A stretch of DNA of 64,000 bases from Protopterus annectens. Its lineage: Eukaryota > Chordata > Ceratodontiformes > Protopteridae. The notes beneath the pieces are model-generated. The model was not told where the DNA came from. It searched no databases and saw only the letters and a program-made list of their open reading frames with translations. Positions within the stretch are counted from its first letter, which is position 1, and the number at the start of each line of letters is the position of its first letter. Location of the stretch: the NCBI RefSeq assembly GCF_019279795.1, contig NC_056731.1:863297571-863361570 (forward strand), given 5' to 3'. Of this stretch, positions 31,320 to 42,442 are shown one piece after another. Position numbers and translations under genes: made by a program.

Positions 31320-32055
31320 ACAATCCATCTATTCATCCATCCATACATTAATTTTCTCAAATAATTGTCCTGGAGATGGCTATGACAATAGTAAGTCCAG
31401 TGGGGTAGACCAGACTTCCCTAGTCCTAATAACAGTCTTTAGCTCATTCTGAAGAATTCATTGGCATTCCTAGACACAATGAAAGATTTAATCCCTGTAA
31501 TTTATCCTTAGTTTGCCCTGGGACCTCCACCTAGTTGGCTGTCCCTGCTACACCTCCTGTGAGAAGCCCTCAGGGGGCATCCTCTCAAGGTGCCCCTACC
31601 AGCAAAACTGACTTGTGTTATAATGGAAGAGCAGTGGCTTTACTCAGAGTCTTCTGGATTGGTGAGCCCAACGTCTGTCATGGAGGCAGAGCCCAGTTAT
31701 CCTGGAGAGCAACTTTGGTGCCATTTGTATCCATTATGACAGCCTTTCAATCACCATCCAAAACTTGTATCCATGATGTCATCCTTTCAGTCACCATCCA
31801 AAGCTCATGACCATTGGTGAAAATGAGGACATAGACAGAAGGGCAAATGTGAGCTTCATCCGCTGATGCCACCTTTGCTCCTCTGCATATCATAGTATAA
31901 TGTCTGCAATATTCTCAGTGCTGCTTTTATTTTCTGGTCGCATTTCCAATCCCCTCTAACTTCATTTATGAACATGACTCCTGCACACTTACATTTCTCC
32001 ACCTCCTTTAGATGCCCCTTTCCCCTACCTTGAGTGATTAATCCACTCTTTTCCA
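31320..32055 (-). pseudogene. RTE-type LINE, C-terminal remnant
   Basis: The minus strand carries GHELWMVTERMTSWIQ, the conserved region downstream of RTE-type RTs, followed by a heavily broken C-terminal arm and a (TGGA)-like tail near 31320-31350. A 40-bp tandem duplication (31726-31765 and 31766-31805) lies in this motif. The call rests on pattern familiarity from vertebrate RTE elements. Confidence 0.6.
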
Positions 32056-32059
32056 GGTA

Positions 32060-34040
32060 AAGAGTGTAAACTTTTCACTAATATGCAGTATAAGCCATTT
32101 TTTGATTAAGGGAGAACCAGATATTGACTTATTAGATGGGAAAATGTTGACCCCTATCCTGTAATTGAGAAATGTTAAATATCGGTTTAAACTGCTATCA
32201 TGTGGGTTTGCTCAAAAGGATTAATCATCCATTAAAAGGGTGGGGGAGGTTAGGTGGAGGATCATTGTTTGGCCAAATGAGAAAGATGACAGGCAGGAAA
32301 CTGCTGCAATGTGCATCTGTGTGTGTGTGTTTGGGGGGAGAGGCAGGTTGGTGGCATTCTTTGGCCTGCAATCGAATGTAAGTATTTGTGGGGAGCTGTT
32401 GGTGGTCTTCACTTACCATTGAGATACATTTGTAGCTAGGTTATTGTGGTCTATAGTTATCATCTAGGTGTATGTCTGGTGAGATGGAAGGCACAGATTA
32501 CCACAAGAATGCTTTGGGCTAAAGAAGCTTTAAGTGATTTGCCAATATTTTTATACATCACAGCACTTGATGAGTCGAGTGCTGCAATGTATTTTCCTGA
32601 TTGCCTTTTTAAACTTTTTATTAAAGCACATCCCCAAAAATGTAGCTTTCCCTGTTGTGACATTGCTATAGGGTAACTTATACAGTATTTCCATACATTT
32701 TATGGGGGCACCTTATCACATGCACAAACGTGCATCCATTTAAGTTTATGGATTCAACACACACATTTCCCACTCTGATACCTAGATAGCAGACATCACA
32801 GAGGTTAAAGTTCCCTGTTTTTCCTCAGTAACATCAGTGCAAAGAAACTGCATATTTTATATGTAATTTTCTACATGAAGGAGAAAATGGGAGAAAGAAC
32901 TGTATACCAGTTATGCAATGCAAGTTGTGGCACTAAAGTAAGTGTCCGAACAGTGGCAAATCACTTTAACTAGCAGCCGAGCTGTAGAGGTATCGCAATC
33001 CCAATTAAGTTGGGTCATAGTGGTACAGAGACTAGGAGCACTGATTACTGCCAGGAGGAATGATGTGAAATGTGCATGCTGTCACACTGCATGTAGGAAT
33101 CAATGCAGCTCAGAACAATGCTTGGCTGCAGGCTGTTACCCTAGTTTTGTATATTAATTCATGTGCCAACATCACTCATTTTTAAGACTTATATCCCACC
33201 ATAGTTGTTTACACTTTATATACTTAACAGTAGTTTATATACAACTGGTATAGGAATAGCAGAGACATTTGGATGAAAGCAGAGTAAGGGTCTTAGACCA
33301 GGAACAAGGTTTTCTATGACCTTAGCCTTGGTCTGTTACTTGTGAAACTGTGCACTGTTGTAACAGAGATTTCAGAGATTCATACTTTATTGAGGTTATC
33401 ACAGATAAGCTTCTATAAAACTTACCGTAGACGTGTACTTTGCCATCAGTCACAAGAAAATCCAACACGAGTCTGCACAGAATGAATCAAAGTCTTTGAG
33501 GATTACATTAGCTTCTTCAATGCATTGTCTTGTCTTTCATTTCTTCACAACAGAGAAATGGATCTAGCAATAATGATGCCATTCATAGAGATGATGTCAC
33601 CACAAAGACATAATGAGATTATGAATTTTAATATTCCTAATACCACCTCTGCTTTCTCCCACATACCATGTGAGGCTTTAACATAAGAAGTAAAGAGAAA
33701 AAATCCAATTTTAACCTTTTTCAAATGATCTTACATAAGCATTTTTGTGTAAGTGAATGAAAGATTTATATAATTTGCACATCTATTTTATACAAATATG
33801 AATAAGTATTCATTGTCACAAAATATTTTACTAAACTCACACACAGGAAGTCAATAGAAAGTGTTTCTGTATTTGTTTCATATCAGCATTGCAGGCTGAC
33901 CTTACAGACATACTAATACATTTTCAGCTGAACAGGAGATTTAAAGACATTCAATACAACATTATAAACATTGCAAAGTCTGAATAAGTAATACTTCATT
34001 AAAAACATTTTTATTGTGACTGCCTTTGTCATACTGCCTG
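32060..34040. other. Unassigned stretch
   Basis: Almost 2 kb without a recognised gene or repeat. There is a short GT run (32319-32331) and nothing with coding structure. It could hold old decayed repeats or single-copy intergenic DNA. Confidence 0.4.
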
Positions 34041-34045
34041 ATATC

Positions 34046-34085
34046 ACATACTACACTTGAATTTAGCCAAAAGGCTGAGAAATAG
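34046..34085 (-). pseudogene. U2 snRNA pseudogene fragment (5' end)
   Basis: The reverse complement reads TTCTCAGCCTTTTGGCTAAA then TTCAAGTGTAGTAT. That is the conserved U2 snRNA 5' region, including the GTAGTA that pairs with the intron branch site, with about 31 of 34 positions agreeing by eye. The match is lost after this point, so it is a truncated copy without the Sm site or 3' domains. It is probably a retro-copy or a piece of a U2-derived repeat. Confidence 0.65.
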
Positions 34086-34099
34086 AAGTGTAAAAAAAC

Positions 34100-34950
34100 A
34101 CTTCATATGATAAACTGAAAGCTTTTAAAATGTACTTCTGAAGACTGTAGAAACCTTTAACAGCTGTCCTCATGCCTTACCACATCTAACATCCACGTAT
34201 TTAAAACTCTGCAATGCACCCACACTTTGTCAGGTGTTGTTATATATTAATAATCACTTATTATACTGCACAGTTTGGAAGAGTGATGCTATAAAAGATT
34301 TCTGGCATTAAGGAATTCAGAATCTGGTATCATGTCAAATAAAATAGTTCTCGGCTGCTTAACAAGTTGCACATTATTTTATAAGGGAATCTTGCCTTTA
34401 TTCAAGACATAAATGCCTTGAATTTTAGAAATTCAAGCACCGCAGTTTGAAACTATTGCTTTTGTGCTTTAAAGTCACCAAAGAAAAGAAAAGGGCAGAT
34501 TGCTGAATTTTGCAAGTATTCACCATTTTTCTCTGAATAAGGGTGGCATCAGAGATAATTATAATAACCTGCTGGATAGATTATGCATATAGGGGAGGGG
34601 GGATGCAACCCCACATAGGGGCTATGGGGAGTGTGACCTTACATAGATAAATTATTTCTTACTACTGTCCATAAGTTTCAGGTCACTGTTTCCCTTATTT
34701 GTTGCAATATGTTAATTATTTGTTAGGAGATACATTTTACAATGTTGAATTCATTGCTATTTTGAAATAAATGCTTTTCTTGTTGATGTTACCTTCTTGG
34801 ATACACAGTAGTGTTTTGCTTATCAGACATATTTTTAATAGGGATGTACTGCCAGTGCTCATGTGCTAGTATCTCACCACACGCTTGCTGCCACTTAAAT
34901 GAAAAGATAATAATTCAGGCTGCCAGTATCTCAAACTTACGTTAACACTC
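34100..34950. other. Unassigned stretch
   Basis: No coding region or known repeat was recognised. Confidence 0.35.
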
Positions 34951-34959
34951 TCAACACCC

Positions 34960-35343
34960 AACCCTATTAACCTAAAATGCCTACCCAGTTCCTAGCCAGA
35001 ATCCTTGCTCCCTAACACTAAAACTCCATTCTACCTCCCTTAACAAAATAATCCTTGATCACTTATTAAACCTAAAACTACTCCCAATCACTAACACTAA
35101 AGTCCCTGATCACTCCCTAAACCTAAACTCCAACCCCACTCCTAAACCTAAATTATCTGATTGCTCCCTAACCCTCAACTCAACTCCTACTTTCTAAACC
35201 TAAAACTCCTCTGCCACTTCATAACCCTAAACACCCTCCGCTTTGTAACCCTAAAACTTATCTCCGACTCTCTAACCCAACAACTCCCTTCCCACTCCCT
35301 AAACCTAAAATCTCTCTCCTGCTCCCAAAAAATAAATCCCCTT
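34960..35343 (-). repeat. Telomere-like minisatellite, copy 3
   Basis: Opposite orientation to the other two arrays: repeated ccctaaacctaaactcc, ctccctaaccct and aacccaacaactccc units. It is interrupted on the right by SINE S4. Confidence 0.7.
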
Positions 35344-35359
35344 ACCAATTGCTGCCCTA

Positions 35360-35480
35360 GAAGGTTGGGTGTCGAGCTGGCAACTTGGCACCATAAAAAT
35401 CTACTGCCAATCATTAGCGGACCGGAATTCCGCTGTGGTGACCCCTAACAAGGAAAAGCCGGAAAAAGTCAAAGACAAAG
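35360..35480 (+). mobile_element. SINE family 1, copy S4, 5'-truncated
   Basis: Only the 3' half is present (gaaggttgggtgtcgagctg through gctgtggtgacccctaac). The flanks accaattgctgccct (35344-35358) and accaattgctgtcct (35481-35495) form a 15-bp target duplication with one mismatch. Truncation at the 5' end with a target duplication fits LINE-driven reverse transcription. Confidence 0.88.
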
Positions 35481-35496
35481 ACCAATTGCTGTCCTA

Positions 35497-36009
35497 ATTT
35501 ACACCCCTTCACTCCTTACCTATGGCTATTGCACTTAACTTGCTCAAACTCAAATAATGTGTTTTGGTGAGGTTTTGCAGCTGCTTGACTTTACTCATAT
35601 TTAAGTTTGAGCACAAGTGGCAGCCTGTACAAACTACAAGACACTCAAGTCCCTGGTTATCAGACTGTTGTCTTGAGTGCCCAGGACTCGACTGCTTGTT
35701 GTAGAACCTTTTAATAGTATATGTAAAAGTTTTACTAGGAAAACAATAAAAATTGCTTTATAAATTATTTTGCCAGAAAGCTAACTTTTCGCATGCCTTT
35801 TTTGTGTTTAGTTTCCTTAAAGGCACTGGATTATATTAAAATTAAATAGACTGATGGTCTAGTGTGGGTAATTCTATGTATGTACAACATGACTTCACTT
35901 TAACCACAAGACTATTGGATAAAGAAATTAAGACATCATTGAAGATTGCCCTTTAAGCATTACTTGCAACTACTTGCTATTTTGTTGCATACTTTCAAAA
36001 TGGTGGATT
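35497..36009. other. Unassigned stretch before CR1 copy H
   Basis: No gene or recognised repeat. Confidence 0.35.
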
Positions 36010-37759
36010 GAATACTACCTATTTAGGATGATAGGATCATAGCAGATTAGTAGGTTATCGACCCAGAGGTCATTTTAAGCATAGCCATTTCATCCCAAAG
36101 TAATGCCGTAGAAATGCTAGTCAATACCCAAGATTGCATTTAGTGATGACTGCCCATGTCCAGGAGGGTTGTGGGCTCTATCTCCAGTAAGAATTCGCAG
36201 TGCCCCATCCACTCATACAGATTCCTCTTGAACAGTGTCATAGAGGTGCTCTGTTTCATATGAATTGGTATCCTGTTCAAAAGACAAGGCATGCGCTGGG
36301 AGATAAATCTGTCCATCCAGCATATCCTATTTAAGTCACAGGCCATATTTAGGTGCCTGGAACAGGTAGCCCTAGTCTCATTTGATTTACAGATATGCAG
36401 CAAGTTCATTAGGTTTGGGTCTTGGATTGCTCTGTAGGCCAGGCATAAGTGTTCCCTAAGAAGTCTATACGATATGGAGTATAGTGACAGGGATGTTAGT
36501 CGGTCTGTGTAAGGCACATGCTGTAGCCCCTTGATATTCTTTGTTAGAAACCTCTGAGGTCTCTTTAATTGCTGCAGATGCTTAGCACAGTACATGCCAA
36601 ATGGGGTGTTATACTCAATTATGGGCCGGATAAGTACTGAGTTTAGGTGGGTTATAACTTCTTTTGCTCTCGAGGTGATGCCTTTACTAATCAAGTGTGC
36701 TATGTAGAAAGCTTTCCTTACTACAGCAGACACATGGTGGTCAAAGCTGAGGTCGCAGTCAACTTGTGATCCCAGGTCCCTTACCATTTCATGGGTACTT
36801 AGGTTATTGTTGTTGATTTGATAGTGTGAGGGGGACATTGTTTGTGCTGATGGGAATGATGATGCATTTCTTTGCATTCGGTTTGAGACCATGACTAATA
36901 CACCAGTTGTTGGTCTGTGTGAGACTCTCCTGGAGTATACTGACATCATTTGGGGATTTAATGATTATACCTACTCTGACATTGTCTGCAAACTTGGTCA
37001 TCCACAACCCCTTAGTTTTGACCTGAACTTCTGAGAAGTATATACCAAACATTTGGGGGCCCAACACTGACCCCTGTGGCACTCCACTGGTAATAGGTCT
37101 GCTGGTCACCCACTTTGATAGTGTGTGTTTGGCTTGTGAGCCAGTTAGCAACCCATCTTACAACAAAGGGGTTTACATTCAGTTTGCTAAGTTTATCTGT
37201 AATGCCTGAATTTGGGATTGTGTCGAAAGCCTTTGCCAGGTCGAGTTATGCTGTGTGCACAGATCTGCCCTCATCAATGGCCTTGTCACATTTTCAAAGA
37301 AATCCACCAGATTTAACAGGTAGGATCTGCCCTTCATGAAACTGAATTGGGTAGGATCCAGGGTTTGGAGGTCACCTATGTCTTTATTTATGAGGTCCAT
37401 AATGACACATTCCATGGCCTTACAGATGAGGCTGGTTAGGATTATGGGTCAGTAATTCCCTGGGTCTGTTGCTAGGCCACCTTTGTGGAGAGGAATAACT
37501 GTTGCTGTTCTCCATTCCACAGGAACAAAGCCTGTGGCTAGACTATGATTGAAAAGGGTGCTTAGTGGTGATGCTAGTTCATGTTTAAGCCTGTTTAGAA
37601 GGCAGCCTGGGATGTCATCTGGTCCCATACAGGCTGTGTTTTTTTACCTTGGACAAGGCTTTGAGGGCTTGCTCTTTAGATATGTAGGGTGGTAGGGAAG
37701 TTTTAGGGAAGGTTTGCTATAAGTTAGGAGGGGATACTTTAGTGAAATTTTGACCAAAC
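36010..37759 (-). pseudogene. CR1 copy H, RT to C-terminus
   Basis: The minus strand holds RT blocks near 37400-36960 (LDPTQFSFMKGRS, SGVPQGSVLGP, KFADNVRVG, where FADD is FADN). A long C-terminal frame of 269 codons (36949-36140) follows, with WCISHGLKPNAKKC-type, VRDLGSQVDCDLSFDHHV and LFKRNLYEWM blocks. At 37760 it is interrupted by PLE-2 and continues at 42443. There are fewer breaks than in the other fragments, so it is relatively young. Confidence 0.88.
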
Positions 37760-37865
37760 CTATCCACTAGCAGCAAAAAATAAACAGAACAACCACTGAC
37801 ACTTCAACCCAAAAGAACACAGGTTTAATAAGATTAAGCGCTTTTCATCTCTACAATAGCAGACT

Positions 37866-37872
37866 TTCTCAG
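37866..37872 (-). ncRNA. Decayed hammerhead box, PLE-2 left arm
   Basis: Minus strand CTGAGAA, then an AGTCT...AGAGA stem and GAAAAGCGC, in hammerhead order. The box differs from CTGATGA at two positions. Confidence 0.4.
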
Positions 37873-38792
37873 ACAATTTAACAAAGCAAACACTCTGTTT
37901 TAAATACATGTCAGCTGATACATAAAAATCAATCAACCAATCATATTTAGACCTAAAATATCATTAGATACAAGGTACAAAATACAAAATATGATAAAAT
38001 AAAATGAAATAAAGTGAAATGAAATAAAATAAGAATAAAACACCGACAGTTCGTTCAACATTTCTGAACCACTTTTGGAATCAAACATCGCTATACAAAC
38101 CAATGGTGCAGATTATAGTAATTTGACTTTATTGATTAATGTCCTTAACAAAAGGCTGGATGCGTTGTCATCTCATATGGACTCTTTTTCAAAAACTACG
38201 TTTGGGTTGTGCCGACAGGAAGAGGTTATTTTAACTTCTGAACTGTCAAACCAGCGTAACACTAGTCAGCTGACGAACAGTAGTGGAACAAAAGTTTTCA
38301 GTCAGACAGGAGAGAGGACCGAAGGAGGTGCTAGCGGAAGTTACAGCATTCCATCTGCACTCAACACTACTTGCAGCAGCTTGAGTACTTCATCCTTGGA
38401 GCTTATAGGGCTCCCAGATGTTAGTGCTTGGTTAAACGAACCACCAGCTTTCAACAGCAATATACAAAATAATGTATGAGAGCAACCAGCTGGAGGGAAC
38501 GTATCACTTGTATATCTTCTAAGGAATTTGGATCAAAAATCCTTAAAGGCTAAGAAACTACAACTGGAGATATGATATTCTGAAGAATGTCAAAGGGAAG
38601 GTGTTACACCTAAGGGGCTCCGCTCATAGCAATACTCATTGGGACTGGAAGCAGGTACACCATTTTTTCAAGACTTAATTGATTTTATTCAATAGACATA
38701 GTTTTGAGCTTATGGAACTGATGGGTAAACATTACAAGTTTACCACTGATAGTTTAACAAAGGATAATTCCAGTTTAAATCAAGAAATTAAG

Positions 38793-39066
38793 CCATGGTG
38801 GTACAGCAGTAGCATTGTTGCCTCACAGCAAGAGGTTCTCCTGTTCGATTCATGGCTGGAGTGCCTTCTGTGTGGAGTCTGCATGTCTGCCCCGCGGTCG
38901 AGTGGCCTCCGAAAGACATGCGTGAATGGATGTGCCTTTGCTGAAGGTTAGGCATCGGGCTGGCAACTTGGCACCATAAAAAAATCTACTGCCAATCGTT
39001 AGCGGACCGGAGTTCTGCTGTGGCGACCCCTAACCGGGAAAAGCCGAAAAGACAAAAAAAAAAAAA
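38793..39066 (+). mobile_element. SINE family 1, copy S5, inside PLE-2
   Basis: A full-length copy. It has the tRNA-like head (ggtggtacagcagtagcatt, gttcgattcatggc), the body with catgcgtgaatgg and gccaatcgttagcgg, and the end gtggcgacccctaaccggg. A poly-A run follows. No clear target duplication. It is younger than PLE-2. Confidence 0.9.
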
Positions 39067-39760
39067 GGGTGCATCCCGATTTTCAAGGTATCAATTTGAA
39101 TACAAAAGGGTTTTCACTTCTATTGAACAACAGATAACGAAAAATACTGAAACGAAGTTGAAAAAGTTAAAAAGGGACATCAACGACTATAAAAACATTG
39201 TAGCTTATCCCAAACCACCCCCTTCCCAGTCAAGGAAGTTCACTGATCAGACAGGGACTTATTCTCTTAGTCAGGGGAGAAGGAACTATATTAGTAATAC
39301 AAATCAAGCTGCACCAGAGAATATTCCTGGCCAACACATTGATAAACTTTGTAGAAGAAGAATAAGGGGAAGAAAGTTCTAATAATCTCCTTCATAATCA
39401 AGGAAATCATGTTGAAAACAGAATACAAAATAACACATAAGAACAATATTTTTTTTCCAACAATGGCCAGAACCATCATCCCAAATACAACATGAGGGTA
39501 AAAGGAGGCAGGAAAGAGGAGAACAAGTCAAACAGATAACAGTTAAACCTTCCATCCTACATAATAAAAGTGGGGACTTTAAAATTTACAACTATTCCGA
39601 CTACAACATTGACCCTAAATTGTGTGAACTTTTTAGTAGGGGTCTAACTTTTGTGCCTGATAATCATTTTAAACTACCAGAAACTCTTATAGATTTAAAG
39701 CTTTACACTCGTAAACTCAACCTTAATTTACTTTTTGGTGACAACAGTCAAATGAGTGAT

Positions 39761-39830
39761 AAATTGAAGGTGTCCAGCACATTTAATCCACCAATAAATT
39801 GAAGGTGTCCAGCACATTTAATCCACCAAT
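39761..39830 (+). repeat. 35-bp perfect tandem duplication
   Basis: Two identical 35-bp units (39761-39795, 39796-39830) begin aaattgaaggtgtccagc. The length is not a multiple of three, so it shifts the PLE-2 frame. Confidence 0.97.
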
Positions 39831-42303
39831 GCACCCGTTGCTAGGATTATTTGAACATTTGTACGAACTTGACTTGAGACACTTACAAAGAAACTTCAGA
39901 AATGTGAGGATGAATAACATAGACGTGAGTGAAATTGAAGCCTTAAACTTAATTAAAAGTTTACCTATTTGATTATTAAAACCGGATAAAGGAGGAGGAC
40001 TGGTAGTCATGGAGACTAATGACTATAAGTCAAGGATGCAATCTGTAGTGGTATATATTGTAAATCAAGTATTGATGAAATGAACGGGGCTTACAAAAAG
40101 GTTCATTGTTTCTTTAATGACTTATTCATTGATGGCTTGATAGACATTGACACATTTAACTATTTGTCCAACCTTAGTCCAAAAATACCCACATTGTTTG
40201 GGTTACCGAAGTTACATAAGGACCAGCAGAATCCACCAATGAGGGCCTTGGTTAATGCCTGGGGTTCAATTACTTATGCCAGTGCGAAATATGTGGACTC
40301 GATCTTAAAGAAGTATGTGGTAAATGAAAAGCAAGTGTGTAGAGACTCATGGTCTTTTTTGAGCTCTATGAATGATTTTGAGTATCAAGATGATGTAATG
40401 TTTTTGACAGTAGATGTTGTTGACCTGTACTTCTCTATCCCCCATGAGGAGGGTATAGAGGGGGTAGTAGAAAGACTGTTGGCACATGGTGCCAGTAGCA
40501 GAGAGGTTAGACTATTCCAGGAAATTATGGACGTCATTTTGACTAACAACTTCGTAATGCTTGATAACACAATATTCAAACAGTTGGTGGGTATTGCAAT
40601 GGGTTCACCATGTGGGGGGGGGAGCTATGTAAACTTGGTCCTGGCCAGCTGTGAGCAAAGGACCATCTTCAGGAGTGAAGAATGGGCCGAGAAAATAAAA
40701 ATGTACACAAGGTTTTTGAATGACATTTTTATTTTGTTCAAAGGTACTGAACAAGAAGCCCAGAAATTTGTAGAATATCTGAACAACAGTATCAAGTTTT
40801 TCAAATTCACCCACACATTCCATGAGACTAACATTGCTTACTTAGACATAGAATTGAAGAAAAACATTGAAGAACAGCGTTATGTAGCTAGAATACATCG
40901 TAAACCCACTTACTCAAATACTATGTTACACTACACGAGTTGTCATCCGTTTTACCAGAAAAGATCCGTGCTAAAAGGACAACTTGTCCGAGCAGCACGG
41001 ATGGTAATGGATAATGTAACCTTCCTAGAAGAATGTAAGACACTTAAACAGATGTTTTTGAGGCGAGGATACCTGAATGGATTAGTCCTCGACCTTTTAG
41101 AGGAGGTTCAATACAAAAGGTGAGAAGGGTTTTACAAACCACTACTCATGTCTACTAGCATAGTACTATCTGAAGATGAGGGCAATACATTGGAAGTAAT
41201 TAACAACCCAGTTCAGGACATTATACCAGAGGCAAGACTTACTACAGGGAGATTCCCTAGTAGTTTAATAACTTATTTTTGTTTAGAAACAAAGGAAATT
41301 GAATTAATTTTGAAAAGAAATTGGAACCTACTTGTGACGGAACAAGAAGTCCTAGAGAAATTAGGAAGTTATCCATCATTTGTTTACAGAAAGGGTAGGA
41401 ATCTAAAGAACATTTTAGAAATAGAACCCCAGATATTTAGTAGAACAGACGGTACTTACAAGTGTGAGAGTTGTAATTTTTGCAAATACATTGCCACAGG
41501 GACACAACTTGGAATTGGTACCAATAGAATAAGAGTGAAGGGTAGATTTAATTGCAATTCCAAAACTGTTGTTTACCTGGCTACCTGTGCAGTCTGCCCA
41601 GCATTTTATGTTGGGAAGACTGACAGGAGATTAAAGGAGAGCATCTATGAGCACACCTATCGTATTAGGAAAAAGACTCCTACTAATGCCCTAGATAGAC
41701 ACTGTTCAGAACACTCTACCCACCACTTCCTTTTCAAAGTAATTAGCCAAGTACCAGTGAGCATAAGAGTGGATCCTTACCATTTAATGCTAGAAAAACA
41801 AGAGCTTATCTGGCAATTTAGGTTGAACTCATACAACCCTCCTGGGTTAAATTAAGTCACCTCTATTGCATGTATTTTAAAATTGAGAAACTTAATACAT
41901 TAGAGGAATTTTTTCTGTTTGCTTAGGGTTTATTCTTAGGCATTAATTAGATGTGATTTGTAGGGAATGTACTGTTTTGATAGCTACATTTCTTTTTTTC
42001 TTTTTTTTTCTTACTTAACTTAATACAGCTTATAAACACCTTTGTTTAGTACATTTCTTAGTACCAGCATTATGTGTATAATAACAACAAAGATAGTTTT
42101 TAACGTAGCGAGATGACGTTTTTCACTTCATTTCATTTTATTCTTATTTTATTTCACTTCACTTTATTTCATTTTATTTTATCATATTTTGTATTTTGTA
42201 CCTTGTATCAAGTGATATTTTAGGTCTAAGTGTGATTGGTTGATTGATTTTTATGTATCAGCTGACATGTATTTAAAACAGAGTGTTTGCTTTGTTAAAT
42301 TGT

Positions 42304-42335
42304 CTGAGGAAGTCTGCTATTGTAGAGACAAAAAG
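42304..42335 (+). ncRNA. Decayed hammerhead motif, PLE-2 right arm
   Basis: CTGAGGA (one change from CTGATGA), stem AGTCT...AGAGAC, then AAAA in place of GAAA. It is the inverted partner of the motif at 37866. Confidence 0.45.
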
Positions 42336-42442
42336 CGTTTAACCTTTTTAAACCTGTGCTCTTTTGGGTTGAAGTGTCAGTGATCATTCTGTTTATTTTT
42401 CGTTGGTATTTTTTTGTTTTTTGGATTACTATCCACTAGCAG

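Larger units (their letters stand above)
38075..41855 (+). pseudogene. PLE-2 reverse transcriptase plus GIY-YIG endonuclease, broken
   Basis: An N-terminal region (38075-38480) is followed by a SINE insertion and a basic linker (39070-39380). A conserved PLE region follows (39541-39800), which is shifted out of frame by a 35-bp tandem duplication. The RT runs 40080-41123: FGLPKLHK, LYFSIPHEEG, GIAMGSPC and RFLNDIFILF, where the DD of the active site is ND. The nuclease part runs 41148-41855: a CESCNFCKYI cysteine knuckle, VYLATCAVCPAFYVGKTDRR, ESIYEH, a DRHCSEH motif and LEKQELIWQFRLNSYNPPGL. The order RT then GIY-YIG is diagnostic of PLEs. With the lost catalytic Asp and frame breaks it is inactive. 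Confidence 0.92.
37774..42428 (+). mobile_element. Penelope-like element PLE-2, near full length
   Basis: It is flanked by a perfect 14-bp target duplication, ctatccactagcag, at 37760-37773 and 42429-42442. The ends are inverted repeats of about 280 bp (37780-38040 against 42110-42410), for example caaccactgacacttcaacc at the left and ggttgaagtgtcagtgatc at the right. Each carries a decayed hammerhead-like motif. A single PLE protein region (38075-41855) lies between, interrupted by SINE S5. The element sits inside CR1 copy H, so it is younger than that LINE. Confidence 0.9.

Noticed and set aside
31535-31810. Plus-strand 91-codon frame
   Set aside because: It is antisense to an RTE C-terminal remnant.
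32060-34040. Hidden host exon
   Set aside because: No frame combined good splice signals with a recognisable protein segment.
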